Source: Streptomyces sp. WMMC500
Lineage (GTDB): Bacteria; Actinomycetota; Actinomycetes; Streptomycetales; Streptomycetaceae
Length of the DNA: 64,000 bases
Assembly (NCBI RefSeq): GCF_027497195.1
Contig: NZ_CP114905.1
Span: 6,087,001-6,151,000, forward strand
Direction: 5' to 3'
Positions 44,447 to 52,506 of this stretch are shown here, one piece after another. The notes beneath the pieces were generated by a model. That model saw only the letters and a list, made by a program, of their open reading frames with translations, did not search any database and was not told the origin of the DNA. Position numbers and translations under genes: made by a program. Position 1 is the first letter of the stretch. Every line of letters begins with the position of its first letter.

Positions 44447-45678
44447 GTGCGTTACAGCCGGCCGACTTCTCCTCCCTCGGGTTCATGCCCTGCCCGGGGG
44501 ACCTGCGCGGGGCCGAGAACGTCGCCGGGGTGGTGCGGCGGACGGCGCGGGCGCTGTCGGAGATATCCCACGTGCTGCACGGCACCGGGCCGGGGGACTG
44601 GAAGGGAAAGGCGGCGGAGGCGTTCCGCGAGAAGTTCGAGGACGACTTCCGGCCCAAGATGGACGAGGCCCGTGACTCGTTCGGCATGGCCGCCACGGCC
44701 CTGGAGGGCTGGGCCGAGTACATGCGTGTCCAGCAGGCGACGGCGCGCCGGCTGGAGCGGGAGGCCGAGGACGCCGAGCGCGAACTGAGCAAGGCGCTGC
44801 GCAAACTGGACTCGGCCACCGATGACGACGAGCCCTCGGACAGCGGCTCCCCGGACCGGTACCGGCAAGCCAGCACGGCAGGGGACAAGCCAGATCGGGC
44901 CCGCGAGGAGGAGCAGCGCCGGGAGGCGCAGGGCGCGGTCGACGACGCCTCCGTGCGGCTGGAAGACGTACGCCGCCGCGCCCGTTCGCTGGCCGACGAC
45001 TACCGGGCGGAAGGACACGCGGTCGCGAACCGCCTCCGCGGCGCGATGGAGATCGCCCCGGACGAGCCCGGACTGTTCGACAAGATCGGCGACACCATCA
45101 GCGATCTGTCCGGCTCGTTCGGCGAGTACCTGGAGACGGTCACCGAGGGCATCGCCAAGCTGGCCGACGACGTCGTCCAGTGGGTGGAGGACCACGCGGC
45201 CAACATCGCTGCGGTCGGGGATGTGTTCGCGGCCGTCAGCGCGGTATTCGGGGCAATCTCTACGGCTCTCTACATCGCTACCGCGGCGACTAAGATTCCC
45301 CACCTCGCATTGGCTGCTGCCGCTTTCGGTAACGTGGCGGAGGGTACGGCAACCCTTGCCTTCGCCGCGCACGGTCTAGCTCGGTTGGCAGGGGCCGATG
45401 TCTCAGATCGCACGTTAGCGCAGGATGCGGCGGGTGCAATCCCCTTCGGAGCTAACGTGCGATTTGTAGGGAACACTGGACGGGCTATTGCGGATAGTCG
45501 ACACGCTGCAGGTGCCTCTATGCTCGGACTGCTCGACTCGTGGGCTGGGCTTAAGGAGAATCCCGAGGTGTTCGGTAATTTCATTCCCCAAAGCAACCGG
45601 CAGAAGGCGCAGATGTTCCTGCCCGGTGGGGGTGGCGTCATGCTCGTCGGGCTGGAGAACGCATGGAAATCGGCCTGA
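44443..45678 (+). CDS. Large WXG-domain protein with hydrophobic C-terminus, putative type VII effector
   Basis: The 411-residue protein has a helical N-terminal WXG-type domain (GDWKGKAAEAFREKFEDDF, W-K-G turn). A long Arg/Glu-rich coiled coil (about 90-210) comes next, then hydrophobic helices at 245-300 (AAVSAVFGAISTALYIATAATKIPHLALAAAAFG). A C-terminal domain ends FIPQSNRQKAQMFLPGGGG. From about 45240 the codons are less GC-rich than the first half, suggesting a swapped C-terminus. No toxin motif is recognised, so effector status is inferred. Confidence 0.7.
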   Translation: MSALQPADFSSLGFMPCPGDLRGAENVAGVVRRTARALSEISHVLHGTGPGDWKGKAAEAFREKFEDDFRPKMDEARDSFGMAATALEGWAEYMRVQQATARRLEREAEDAERELSKALRKLDSATDDDEPSDSGSPDRYRQASTAGDKPDRAREEEQRREAQGAVDDASVRLEDVRRRARSLADDYRAEGHAVANRLRGAMEIAPDEPGLFDKIGDTISDLSGSFGEYLETVTEGIAKLADDVVQWVEDHAANIAAVGDVFAAVSAVFGAISTALYIATAATKIPHLALAAAAFGNVAEGTATLAFAAHGLARLAGADVSDRTLAQDAAGAIPFGANVRFVGNTGRAIADSRHAAGASMLGLLDSWAGLKENPEVFGNFIPQSNRQKAQMFLPGGGGVMLVGLENAWKSA

Positions 45679-45698
45679 TTGTCTGGGAGTGATGTGGG

Positions 45699-46292
45699 AT
45701 GAATGATGGAGAAGTCATCGCCTACTTCGACGGACGGCCGACCGCGGAGATCACGATTCACTCGGCCTGGGACGTCCCGCGGATGGCCGACATGGCCTAT
45801 GAGTTCGGTTATGTGCTTTGCCGGGTCTTTCATTGGCGGAGCACGACACGGCTGGTCTTCGAGCGAGATGACACAGATCACGCACGGCGCAGAGCCGTAT
45901 GGTCCCTGAACTACTATCGAGCGTATGGAAGATGGGGTCGCCAGCAGCCCCAGTTTCAGCTTCCCAGCTATATGGGTCGCCGTGTTGAACCGCTGGATGC
46001 GGCGCGAGCACGCTATGCCTTGGCGCTTTTTCGGAACAAGGTGTGGCACGTGCGCCTGGCCATATCTGGGGCCGCGCTCATCGCCGTCGTCGTTTGGCAC
46101 TACCGAGACAGCGTCGCGGTGGTTGTCCCGGTGGCGCTGGCTGGCGGTTCACTGATGTTGGTCGCGGGCATTTCACCGTGGCTGCCGAGTAAGCGACTGA
46201 GGCGGTATGAGCAGACGGTGAAGACATTCGAGCTGCAGCAGGCGGTTGAGCGGGGGTTCATCCCGCCTCCGCCGCCCAGTAACGGAGACTGA
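45699..46292 (+). CDS. Two-TM membrane protein, candidate immunity or partner protein
   Basis: The 197-residue protein has a soluble N-terminus (IAYFDGRPTAEITIHSAWDVPRMADMAYEFGYVLCRVFHW) and two TM helices (LAISGAALIAVVVWHY, SVAVVVPVALAGGSLMLVAGI). It lies 20 bp behind the putative effector and shares its lower GC. The position suits an immunity protein, but the family is unknown. Confidence 0.6.
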   Translation: MNDGEVIAYFDGRPTAEITIHSAWDVPRMADMAYEFGYVLCRVFHWRSTTRLVFERDDTDHARRRAVWSLNYYRAYGRWGRQQPQFQLPSYMGRRVEPLDAARARYALALFRNKVWHVRLAISGAALIAVVVWHYRDSVAVVVPVALAGGSLMLVAGISPWLPSKRLRRYEQTVKTFELQQAVERGFIPPPPPSNGD

Positions 46293-46303
46293 GGGCGGGC
46301 CTC

Positions 46304-46921
46304 ATGGCATTGGTTACCTTCGAGGTTCCTGCGGGCTATAGCCAGATTCCCGTTGGGGTGACTCTGGCTCAGAGCCGTGAGTTTGTGGCCGGTCCTGCTG
46401 CTGCGTGGGGGGTGGCGGGCGACGAAGCGGAGAACCAAGCGGTCCAACTGCAGCAGTGGTCTACTGCACTGCAAGTGCTCGGTGCCATGTACGCGGGGGC
46501 GTACTGGCAGGGGGAGGGTGATCAGCCGCGGTTCGGGGTTCTGCTCGTGGCTGCTCAGCCGCTCGCCCACGGTGACCCCCACCTCGCCTCGCGGGGACTC
46601 CCGCATGCTCTGCGTGACCCCGAGGACGGTGCGATAGCCGCCAAGCCGTTCGACTTGCCCTGCGGCCCGGCGTCCGTCTTCGTACGACAGGTCGGCCTGC
46701 CCATGGGCGAGGAGCAGTCCGCCGCGGGGGGCGATGCTGTGGTGCCGGTCGGGGAGTTCCAGGCGTTCGTTCCGGTGCCTCGCGATCTGTCGGCCGGGCG
46801 TGAGGAGATGGTCGTCGTCGCCTTCCAGACGCCGGATCTGGACCACTGGGACACGTACGCGCAGCACCTCGTGTCCCTGCTGAAGAGCATCGAGTTCGAC
46901 GAGGAGCCGGGGGACGGCTGA
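46304..46921 (+). CDS. Cytoplasmic protein of the WXG-type cluster
   Basis: The 205-residue protein (MALVTFEVPAGYSQIPVGVTLAQSREFVAGPAAAW) has no signal or TM. A SseB/EspG-like accessory role is possible only by location. It closes the cluster and is followed by a strong hairpin. Confidence 0.6.
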   Translation: MALVTFEVPAGYSQIPVGVTLAQSREFVAGPAAAWGVAGDEAENQAVQLQQWSTALQVLGAMYAGAYWQGEGDQPRFGVLLVAAQPLAHGDPHLASRGLPHALRDPEDGAIAAKPFDLPCGPASVFVRQVGLPMGEEQSAAGGDAVVPVGEFQAFVPVPRDLSAGREEMVVVAFQTPDLDHWDTYAQHLVSLLKSIEFDEEPGDG

Positions 46922-46988
46922 GCGGGACGTCCGTCGGCGCAGTGTCGGGCGATTGAGACAGGCAGACCGTGGCAGATTGACGACGATG

Positions 46989-47047
46989 CGAAGCTCCGGC
47001 GGTTCCAGGCAGCTCGGGAAGGGGTACCTGGGACAACCGGAGCTTCG
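46989..47047. terminator. Long hairpin between the WXG-type cluster and the DUF397 gene
   Basis: CGAAGCTCCGG (46989-46999) pairs perfectly with CCGGAGCTTCG (47037-47047). The 37-nt loop contains CCAGG/CCTGG, a second stem. It probably terminates transcription from both sides of this convergent junction. Confidence 0.65.
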
Positions 47048-47070
47048 TTGCGTGCGAAACGACTTTTGAA

Positions 47071-47298
47071 TCAGCCCTGGTCGGTGGGGAACTCGTTCGC
47101 CTTGACTGCTGTCACGAAGGACCGCCAGGCGTCGCCGGTGAAGACGAGGGCGGGGCCGTGGGGGTCTTTGGAGTCGCGTACGGGGACGGCGGGGTGGCCG
47201 TCGGCGATCTCGATGCAGCTCCCGTTGCTGCCCCCGCTGTAGCTGGACTTACGCCACGTCGTCAACGTTGACGCAACGGCGATGACATGATCACGCAT
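47071..47298 (-). CDS. DUF397 protein (second pair)
   Basis: The 75-residue protein has WRKSSYSGGSNGSCIEIADG and VRDSKDPHGPALVFTGDAWRSFV. The start overlaps the XRE gene by 8 bp. It is the partner of the adjacent regulator. Confidence 0.9.
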   Translation of the reverse strand: MRDHVIAVASTLTTWRKSSYSGGSNGSCIEIADGHPAVPVRDSKDPHGPALVFTGDAWRSFVTAVKANEFPTDQG

Positions 47299-48100
47299 TC
47301 CGGAACTCCTCTGCTGCTGCCTCTAGGAGAGAAATGGACGCACGGTGAGACAGTGCATCACCGAGTGCGAGACCGTAGTACGTGTGGCACGTCGCGACCC
47401 GGCCCGGATCGTCGAGCAACTGCCCCGTGGTCACGCCCTCAACGTACGACACCGGCGCCATGGCGTCGAACGACATAAGGCTCATCATTCCCTCCATCAG
47501 CGAGTGCGCCCCGGCAGAGAAGGGGACCACGTGTAACCGGATGCGCCCGGCGTCAGCGAGGCTCGCGATGTGCTCTACCTGCGCTGCCATGACCTCCGGG
47601 CCTCCGACCGCGCGCCGAATGACGCCCTCGTCAAGGACCGTCCACAGGGCCGGAGACTTCGGATCGTCGAGGATCCGAGCCCGTTCAAGCCGGTTGAGGA
47701 CCCGCCGGTCAAGCTCCTCCCACGTGTGGTTGGGCTGCACCGCCCGGAAGATCGCGCGGGCGTAGTCCGCTGTCTGGAGCAGCCCGGGTACCGCAGAGAC
47801 GGCAAACTCACGAATGACAACGGCCAGTCGCTCCAGCTCTGCTGCCTCCGCGAAGTGGTCGGCGTAGGGGCCCTCAAGGTTCACGAGCCAGCGCGCGAAG
47901 AACCCGTCGGTCCCCAGAGCCTGGTCGATCCGCTGGGCGTCCTCCATCCGAGGCAGCCGCCGCCCGGCCTCGAAGTGGCTGATCAGCGTCGGAGAACACA
48001 CCACCACCTCGGCCAGCGCCTCCTGCGTCATCCCCTTCGCCAGCCGCCGGAGCCTCAGTTCCTCGCCGTACTTCTGGCGCGGGGTCTTGCACGTCTCCAT
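47291..48100 (-). CDS. XRE-family regulator with DUF5753 domain (second pair)
   Basis: The 269-residue protein has a helix-turn-helix (LRLRRLAKGMTQEALAEVVVCSPTLISHFEAGRRLPR) and a DUF5753 domain (SAVPGLLQTADYARAIFRAVQPNHTWEEL; RIRLHVVPFSAGAHSLMEGM). GGGAGG precedes ATG 48100; a GTG 12 bp upstream is possible. It belongs to the same class as the gene at 16862 but is not a close copy. Confidence 0.88.
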   Translation of the reverse strand: METCKTPRQKYGEELRLRRLAKGMTQEALAEVVVCSPTLISHFEAGRRLPRMEDAQRIDQALGTDGFFARWLVNLEGPYADHFAEAAELERLAVVIREFAVSAVPGLLQTADYARAIFRAVQPNHTWEELDRRVLNRLERARILDDPKSPALWTVLDEGVIRRAVGGPEVMAAQVEHIASLADAGRIRLHVVPFSAGAHSLMEGMMSLMSFDAMAPVSYVEGVTTGQLLDDPGRVATCHTYYGLALGDALSHRASISLLEAAAEEFRNA

Positions 48101-48334
48101 GTTGCCTCCCACGTGAACGACGCACCGTCAGCCGAACAACTCTGGTGCAGCGTAGTAGCACCAAGTAATGCTTGATGTACAGAAAGCGATGATTCGACAG
48201 AAGGGGTAAATCCATGGGTGAGGAAGGTCAGTGCGGGGGACGGCGCCCGGGTGGTCGCCCCCCGGTTGCAGTCGCTGGGCGACCCGCGGGGACGGGGGCG
48301 TTGGGCTTCATGGCGGGCGGATAGGGTCGGAGTC

Positions 48335-49108
48335 ATGGCTACCTCTGAGACCCCCGGCGGCTTCGGCCGTGTCGACGGACGTACCCCCGCCGAACTGCGT
48401 CCCGTGGCGCTGGAACGCGGCTGGAGCATGCACGCCGAGGGGTCGGTGCTGGTGTCCTTCGGCGACACCCGGGTGCTGTGCACCGCCAGCTTCACCGAGG
48501 GAGTGCCGCGCTGGCGCAAGGGCAGCGGGGAGGGGTGGGTCACCGCGGAGTACGCGATGCTGCCGCGGTCCACGAACACCCGGGGCGACCGCGAGTCCGT
48601 CCGCGGCAAGATCGGCGGGCGGACGCACGAGATCTCCCGGCTGATCGGCCGGTCGCTGCGCGCCGTCATCGACTTCAAGGCGCTGGGCGAGAACACCGTC
48701 GTGCTCGACTGCGACGTCCTCCAGGCCGACGGCGGCACCCGTACCGCCGCCATCACCGGGGCGTACGTGGCCCTCGCCGACGCCGTCGCGTGGGGCCGGC
48801 GGAACAAGCTGATCAAGTCCAAGGCGACACCGCTGACCGGCACCGTGGCCGCGGTCAGCGTCGGCATCGTCGGCTCCGTGCCGCTGCTCGACCTCTGCTA
48901 CGAGGAGGACGTGCGGGCGGAGACCGACATGAACGTCGTCTGCACCGGCGACGGACGCTTCGTCGAGGTGCAGGGCACCGCCGAGGGCGAGCCGTTCGCC
49001 CGCGCCGAACTCGACGCGCTGCTCGACCTCGCGGTCGGCGGCTGCGCGCAGCTCGACACGCTGCAGCGCAAGGCACTGGAGGGAGACCAGTCAACTACCC
49101 GGCCCTGA
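48335..49108 (+). CDS. rph: RNase PH with an IS-altered C-terminus
   Basis: The product of 257 residues has the RNase PH core ([33 protein letters not shown]; phosphate-binding [40 protein letters not shown]). It trims tRNA 3' ends with phosphate. After KALEG the last residues DQSTTRP come from a TnpB-type IS end, and the TGA stop is inside its hairpin. The original gene probably read DQSKETQ to a TGA that overlapped the next gene start. Activity should be kept. ATG 48335 has GGAG and a TAGGGT -10-like box upstream. Confidence 0.93.
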   Translation: MATSETPGGFGRVDGRTPAELRPVALERGWSMHAEGSVLVSFGDTRVLCTASFTEGVPRWRKGSGEGWVTAEYAMLPRSTNTRGDRESVRGKIGGRTHEISRLIGRSLRAVIDFKALGENTVVLDCDVLQADGGTRTAAITGAYVALADAVAWGRRNKLIKSKATPLTGTVAAVSVGIVGSVPLLDLCYEEDVRAETDMNVVCTGDGRFVEVQGTAEGEPFARAELDALLDLAVGGCAQLDTLQRKALEGDQSTTRP

Positions 49109-49240
49109 AGGGCCGGGCTTGCAGGCAGAGTGAGACGTGATGCCCCACTGTGGTTCCCTGCGTCCGGTACCGCTAGGCGGTACTGGGGCGGTTGACTGCG
49201 CCCCGCTTCCACACAGCATCGGCCCGGTGGGCGATGTTGC
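49091..49240 (-). ncRNA. Putative TnpB omega RNA at the element's right end
   Basis: In IS605 elements the right end downstream of tnpB encodes a guide RNA that runs across the end into the flank. Here that end contains the hairpin at 49098-49117 ahead of GTTGAC. The guide portion would be the minus-strand sequence just below 49091, complementary to the end of rph. No expression data were seen; the RNA limits are approximate. Confidence 0.5.
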
Positions 49241-50357
49241 GGGAGCCGTTGTGGTCCGCGTGCAGGACGATCCCGCAGGACTTGCACGCGAACCGGGCCT
49301 GGCTGGTCCGGTTGGACCGGTGCGTGTGCCAGCACTCGGAGCACTGGCGGGAGGTGTTGCGCGGGTCCACATGGACCACGGGCACACCTGCCCGCTTGGC
49401 TTTGTACTCGACGAACGCGCCGAGCTGGGCGAATGCCCAGGAGCGCAGTCGTGCCCGCTGGTCTTTCTTGGCCGTGACCCTCTGGCGGATACCGGACAGG
49501 TCTTCCAGTCCGATGCCCCGGGAGGTGCGTTCAGCGGTGGCGACGAGCTTCTTGGCGATGATGTGGTTGCGCTGGGTGGCGTACCGGGATTCCTTGCGCC
49601 GCTGGCGCTTGAGGGCCCGGGCCGTGCTCTTGGTGCGCTTCTTCTGGAGCTTGGTGCGCAGGTCGCGCTTGCGCTGCCGGTACCGGTTGACCTGACGTCC
49701 GGCCATGATCTCGCCGTCGGAGGTGGTGGCGATGTTGACGATGCCGAGATCCACCCCGAGGAAACCGTCAGGCGCGTACGCCTCGGGTTCGGGGGCGTCG
49801 ATGGTGGCGACCAGGAAGAACATGCCGTCCCGCATCACCAGGTCGGATTCTCCCTTGCGGGAGGCCAGGAGCGTCATCGCCTCGGGCGCGCACACGAACG
49901 GGATGCCCTTGATCCGCCCGGCAACCGTCCAGATGGACACGGTCTGGGCGTCCAGGTTCCAGGTCAGGATGCGGTCGTCGTACGGCTGCGCCGCACCCTC
50001 CCGGAAACGGATCGGCTTCGACTCCACCCGCGTACGGCGCTTGGAGCCCTCCGGGCCGTAGTTCCCCGCCCGCAGGTTGCCCTTGAGCGTGGCGTACGCA
50101 TCACACACCTTCTTGACGGTGCGTACAGCAGCCTGCGCCCCGAGATCAAAGTCCGCCTTGATGTGGTGGTACACGGCATCCTGCAACCCGTTCCGGCGCT
50201 TCAGGTCCTTCGCGAACGCCACCTCGGATGCCGCGTTCGCGGCCCGGTTGCAGGCGCGCAAGGTCGCTGCCAGTGCGTCCGCGTCATGAGCGGACGCAGG
50301 CAACAACTTCACCTGCGCGACAATCTTCACGCAGAACACGCTATTACGGTGGATCAT
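49173..50357 (-). CDS. tnpB: TnpB, RNA-guided transposon endonuclease
   Basis: The 394-residue protein has intact RuvC motifs: Asp203 (FLGVDLGIVN), Glu285 (GIGLEDLSGI) and Asp368 (LHADHNGSRN). The zinc finger has Cys339/342 and Cys358/361. The N-terminal Wed/REC region is complete. It is probably active in cutting DNA guided by an omega RNA. GTG 50330 (VKIVAQVKLLP) is an alternative start. Confidence 0.92.
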   Translation of the reverse strand: MIHRNSVFCVKIVAQVKLLPASAHDADALAATLRACNRAANAASEVAFAKDLKRRNGLQDAVYHHIKADFDLGAQAAVRTVKKVCDAYATLKGNLRAGNYGPEGSKRRTRVESKPIRFREGAAQPYDDRILTWNLDAQTVSIWTVAGRIKGIPFVCAPEAMTLLASRKGESDLVMRDGMFFLVATIDAPEPEAYAPDGFLGVDLGIVNIATTSDGEIMAGRQVNRYRQRKRDLRTKLQKKRTKSTARALKRQRRKESRYATQRNHIIAKKLVATAERTSRGIGLEDLSGIRQRVTAKKDQRARLRSWAFAQLGAFVEYKAKRAGVPVVHVDPRNTSRQCSECWHTHRSNRTSQARFACKSCGIVLHADHNGSRNIAHRADAVWKRGAVNRPSTA

Positions 50358-50484
50358 CGGAGGCCAACTTGCCGTACAGGCACGGTCTTTCGCCCTGGCG
50401 GCGAAACCCCGCCCCTAGCCCCGCTACGCGGGAGCTTCGATTCCTCCCCGGCCTGAAGGCCGGGGCATCCTCGAAGGAGACACA

Positions 50485-50874
50485 GTGAAGGGAAAGAAGT
50501 TCTTCGTGCGCGGAGGCGCCGCGCTCGCGGCGGCCGCCGCCGCGGTGACGCTCACCGGCGCGTGTGACGCGGTGAACAAGGCCATCGACTGCGGCCAGCT
50601 CGCCACCGAGATAGCGGCCGACGTCGACCGGTTGCAGGAGGCCGTTTCCGGCGCCGGCGAGAGCCCGCAGGGCGCCGCGAACGCGCTCGACGAGATCGAC
50701 AAGAGCCTCAACGACTTCGGCGACAAGTCCGACGACGCCGACGTCGGCGCCGCCGTCGACGACCTCCAGCAGGCCGTCGACAACGCCCAGCAGGCCGCCG
50801 ACCGCGGCGACGTGCCCGACTTCCGGCCGGTCGGCGACGCCGCCGGCGAGCTGACGAACGTCTGCACCCCGTGA
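50485..50874 (+). CDS. Small lipoprotein between rph and rdgB
   Basis: The 129-residue product has a signal with lipobox TLTGAC (Cys27) and a helical mature part (ATEIAADVDRLQEAVSGAGESPQGAANALDEIDKSL). AAGGAG precedes the GTG. Before the IS insertion its GTG overlapped the rph stop. Its own stop overlaps the GTG of rdgB. Function unknown. Confidence 0.8.
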   Translation: MKGKKFFVRGGAALAAAAAAVTLTGACDAVNKAIDCGQLATEIAADVDRLQEAVSGAGESPQGAANALDEIDKSLNDFGDKSDDADVGAAVDDLQQAVDNAQQAADRGDVPDFRPVGDAAGELTNVCTP

Positions 50875-51482
50875 CCGCGCACCGCCTCGTCCTCGCCACC
50901 CGCAACGCGGGCAAGATCACCGAACTGCGCACCATCCTCGGCGAGGCCGGCGTCGACGCGGAGCTGCTCGGCGCCGACGACTTCCCCGACGCCCCCGACG
51001 TGCCCGAGACCGGCGTCACCTTCGCCGCGAACGCGCTGCTCAAGGCGCACGCGCTGGCGCAGGCCACCGGGCTGCCCGCGGTCGCCGACGACTCCGGGCT
51101 CTGCGTCGACGTGCTCGGCGGCGCGCCCGGCATCTTCTCCGCCCGCTGGGCGGGCCGGCACGGTGACGACGCGGCGAACCTCGCCCTGCTCCTCGCCCAG
51201 CTCTCCGACGTCGGCCCCGAGCACCGCGCCGCGCACTTCGCCTGCGCCGCGGCGCTCGCGCTGCCCGACGGCACGGAGCGCGTCGCGGAGGGGCGGCTGG
51301 AGGGCACGCTGCGGTACGAGCCGGCGGGCACCGGCGGCTTCGGGTACGACCCGATCCTCCAGCCCCTGGGCGAGGACCGTACCTGCGCGGAGCTGACCCC
51401 CGAGGAGAAGAACGCCATCAGCCACCGCGGCAAGGCCTTCCGCGCCCTGGCCCCGTCGGTGCGGGAGCTGCTCAAGGGCTGA
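50871..51482 (+). CDS. rdgB: XTP/dITP pyrophosphatase
   Basis: The 203-residue Ham1 enzyme hydrolyses non-canonical purine nucleoside triphosphates. Motifs are LATRNAGKITELR, ADDSGLCVDVL and GGFGYDPI, and SHRGKAF near the C-terminus. It overlaps the previous gene by GTGA, so the three are an operon. Confidence 0.95.
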   Translation: MTAHRLVLATRNAGKITELRTILGEAGVDAELLGADDFPDAPDVPETGVTFAANALLKAHALAQATGLPAVADDSGLCVDVLGGAPGIFSARWAGRHGDDAANLALLLAQLSDVGPEHRAAHFACAAALALPDGTERVAEGRLEGTLRYEPAGTGGFGYDPILQPLGEDRTCAELTPEEKNAISHRGKAFRALAPSVRELLKG

Positions 51483-51534
51483 GAACCGCCGCCTCGCGTA
51501 CGGGCCGCCCCGCGCCCCCGTACCTGCGCGGAAC

Positions 51535-51564
51535 GGGCGCCGCCGGAACCCTCCGGCGGCGCCC
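51535..51564. terminator. Bidirectional hairpin terminator
   Basis: GGGCGCCGCCGGA pairs perfectly with TCCGGCGGCGCCC across ACCC. It lies between rdgB and the convergent FAH gene. Confidence 0.75.
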
Positions 51565-51581
51565 CTCGCGCGGTTCTGCCG

Positions 51582-52439
51582 CTACGCTGCCTTGATCTCC
51601 TGCCGCTGCCGGCCCAGCCCGTCGACCTCCAGCTCCACCACGTCCCCCGCCTTCAGGTACGGCTTCGGCTCCGCCATCCCGAGCGCGACCCCCGCCGGCG
51701 TACCGGTGTTGATCACATCGCCCGGGTAGAGCGTCATGAACTGGCTGAGATACCGGACCACGTGCGCCACCGGGAAGATCTGGTCGGCCGTCGTGCCGTC
51801 CTGCCGCTTCTCGCCGTTCACCCACAGCCGCAGCCCCAGGGCCTGCGGGTCCGGCACCTCGTCGGCCGTCACCAGCCACGGGCCCAGCGGGTTGAACGTC
51901 TCGCAGTTCTTGCCCTTGTCCCACTGCCCGCCCCGCTCCAACTGGAAGGCGCGCTCGGAGACGTCGTGCGCCACGGCGTAGCCGGCGACGGCGGCCAGCG
52001 CGTCCGCGTCGGACTCCAGGTAGCGGGCCGTACGGCCGATGACCACCGCCAGCTCCACCTCCCAGTCCGTCTTCTCGCTGCCGCGCGGCACGAGGACGGC
52101 GTCCTCGGGGCCCACCACCGTGTCCGGGGCCTTCATGAAGAGGATCGGCTCCGCCGGGATGGCCGCGCCGGTCTCGGCGGCGTGGTCGTGGTAGTTCAGC
52201 CCGATGCACACGATCTTGCCGATCCGGGCCAGCGGCGGGCCCGTCCGCAGGCCCTCGCCGGCCAGCGCCGGCAGCTCGCCGGCCGCGGCGGCGTCCCGTA
52301 CGCGGGCGAGCGCCGCGTCGTCGGACAGCAGCGCTCCGTCCACGTCGGACACGACTCCGGAGAGGTCCCGCAGGGTCCCTCCGTCGTCCAGCAGGGCCGG
52401 GCGCTCGCTCCCCGGCGGTCCGACACGCAGCAGCTTCAT
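51582..52439 (-). CDS. Fumarylacetoacetate hydrolase-family protein
   Basis: The 285-residue protein has the FAH active-site run KIVCIGLNYHDHAAETG, EPILFMKAPDTVVGP, the metal acidics (TDWEVELAVVIG) and HDVSERAFQ. Likely reactions are acylpyruvate or 2-hydroxyhepta-2,4-diene-1,7-dioate hydrolysis; the exact one is unknown. It stands alone. Confidence 0.88.
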   Translation of the reverse strand: MKLLRVGPPGSERPALLDDGGTLRDLSGVVSDVDGALLSDDAALARVRDAAAAGELPALAGEGLRTGPPLARIGKIVCIGLNYHDHAAETGAAIPAEPILFMKAPDTVVGPEDAVLVPRGSEKTDWEVELAVVIGRTARYLESDADALAAVAGYAVAHDVSERAFQLERGGQWDKGKNCETFNPLGPWLVTADEVPDPQALGLRLWVNGEKRQDGTTADQIFPVAHVVRYLSQFMTLYPGDVINTGTPAGVALGMAEPKPYLKAGDVVELEVDGLGRQRQEIKAA

Positions 52440-52506
52440 GTGATGACTCCCCTCTCCGCGGTCGATCGATCATCCGTTGACCGGTGTTCACTCCGCAAGG
52501 CCCCGT

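Larger units (their letters stand above)
49091..50470 (-). mobile_element. IS605-family TnpB-only element (IS1341-like)
   Basis: The 1,380-bp element carries hairpins with TGAA loops at both ends (49098-49117 and 50446-50465). It has no flanking target duplication. It contains tnpB and no tnpA, so it needs a TnpA from elsewhere. It is inserted at the end of rph and splits rph from the lipoprotein and rdgB genes. Joining base 49090 to 50471 restores an open rph frame. Confidence 0.8.
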
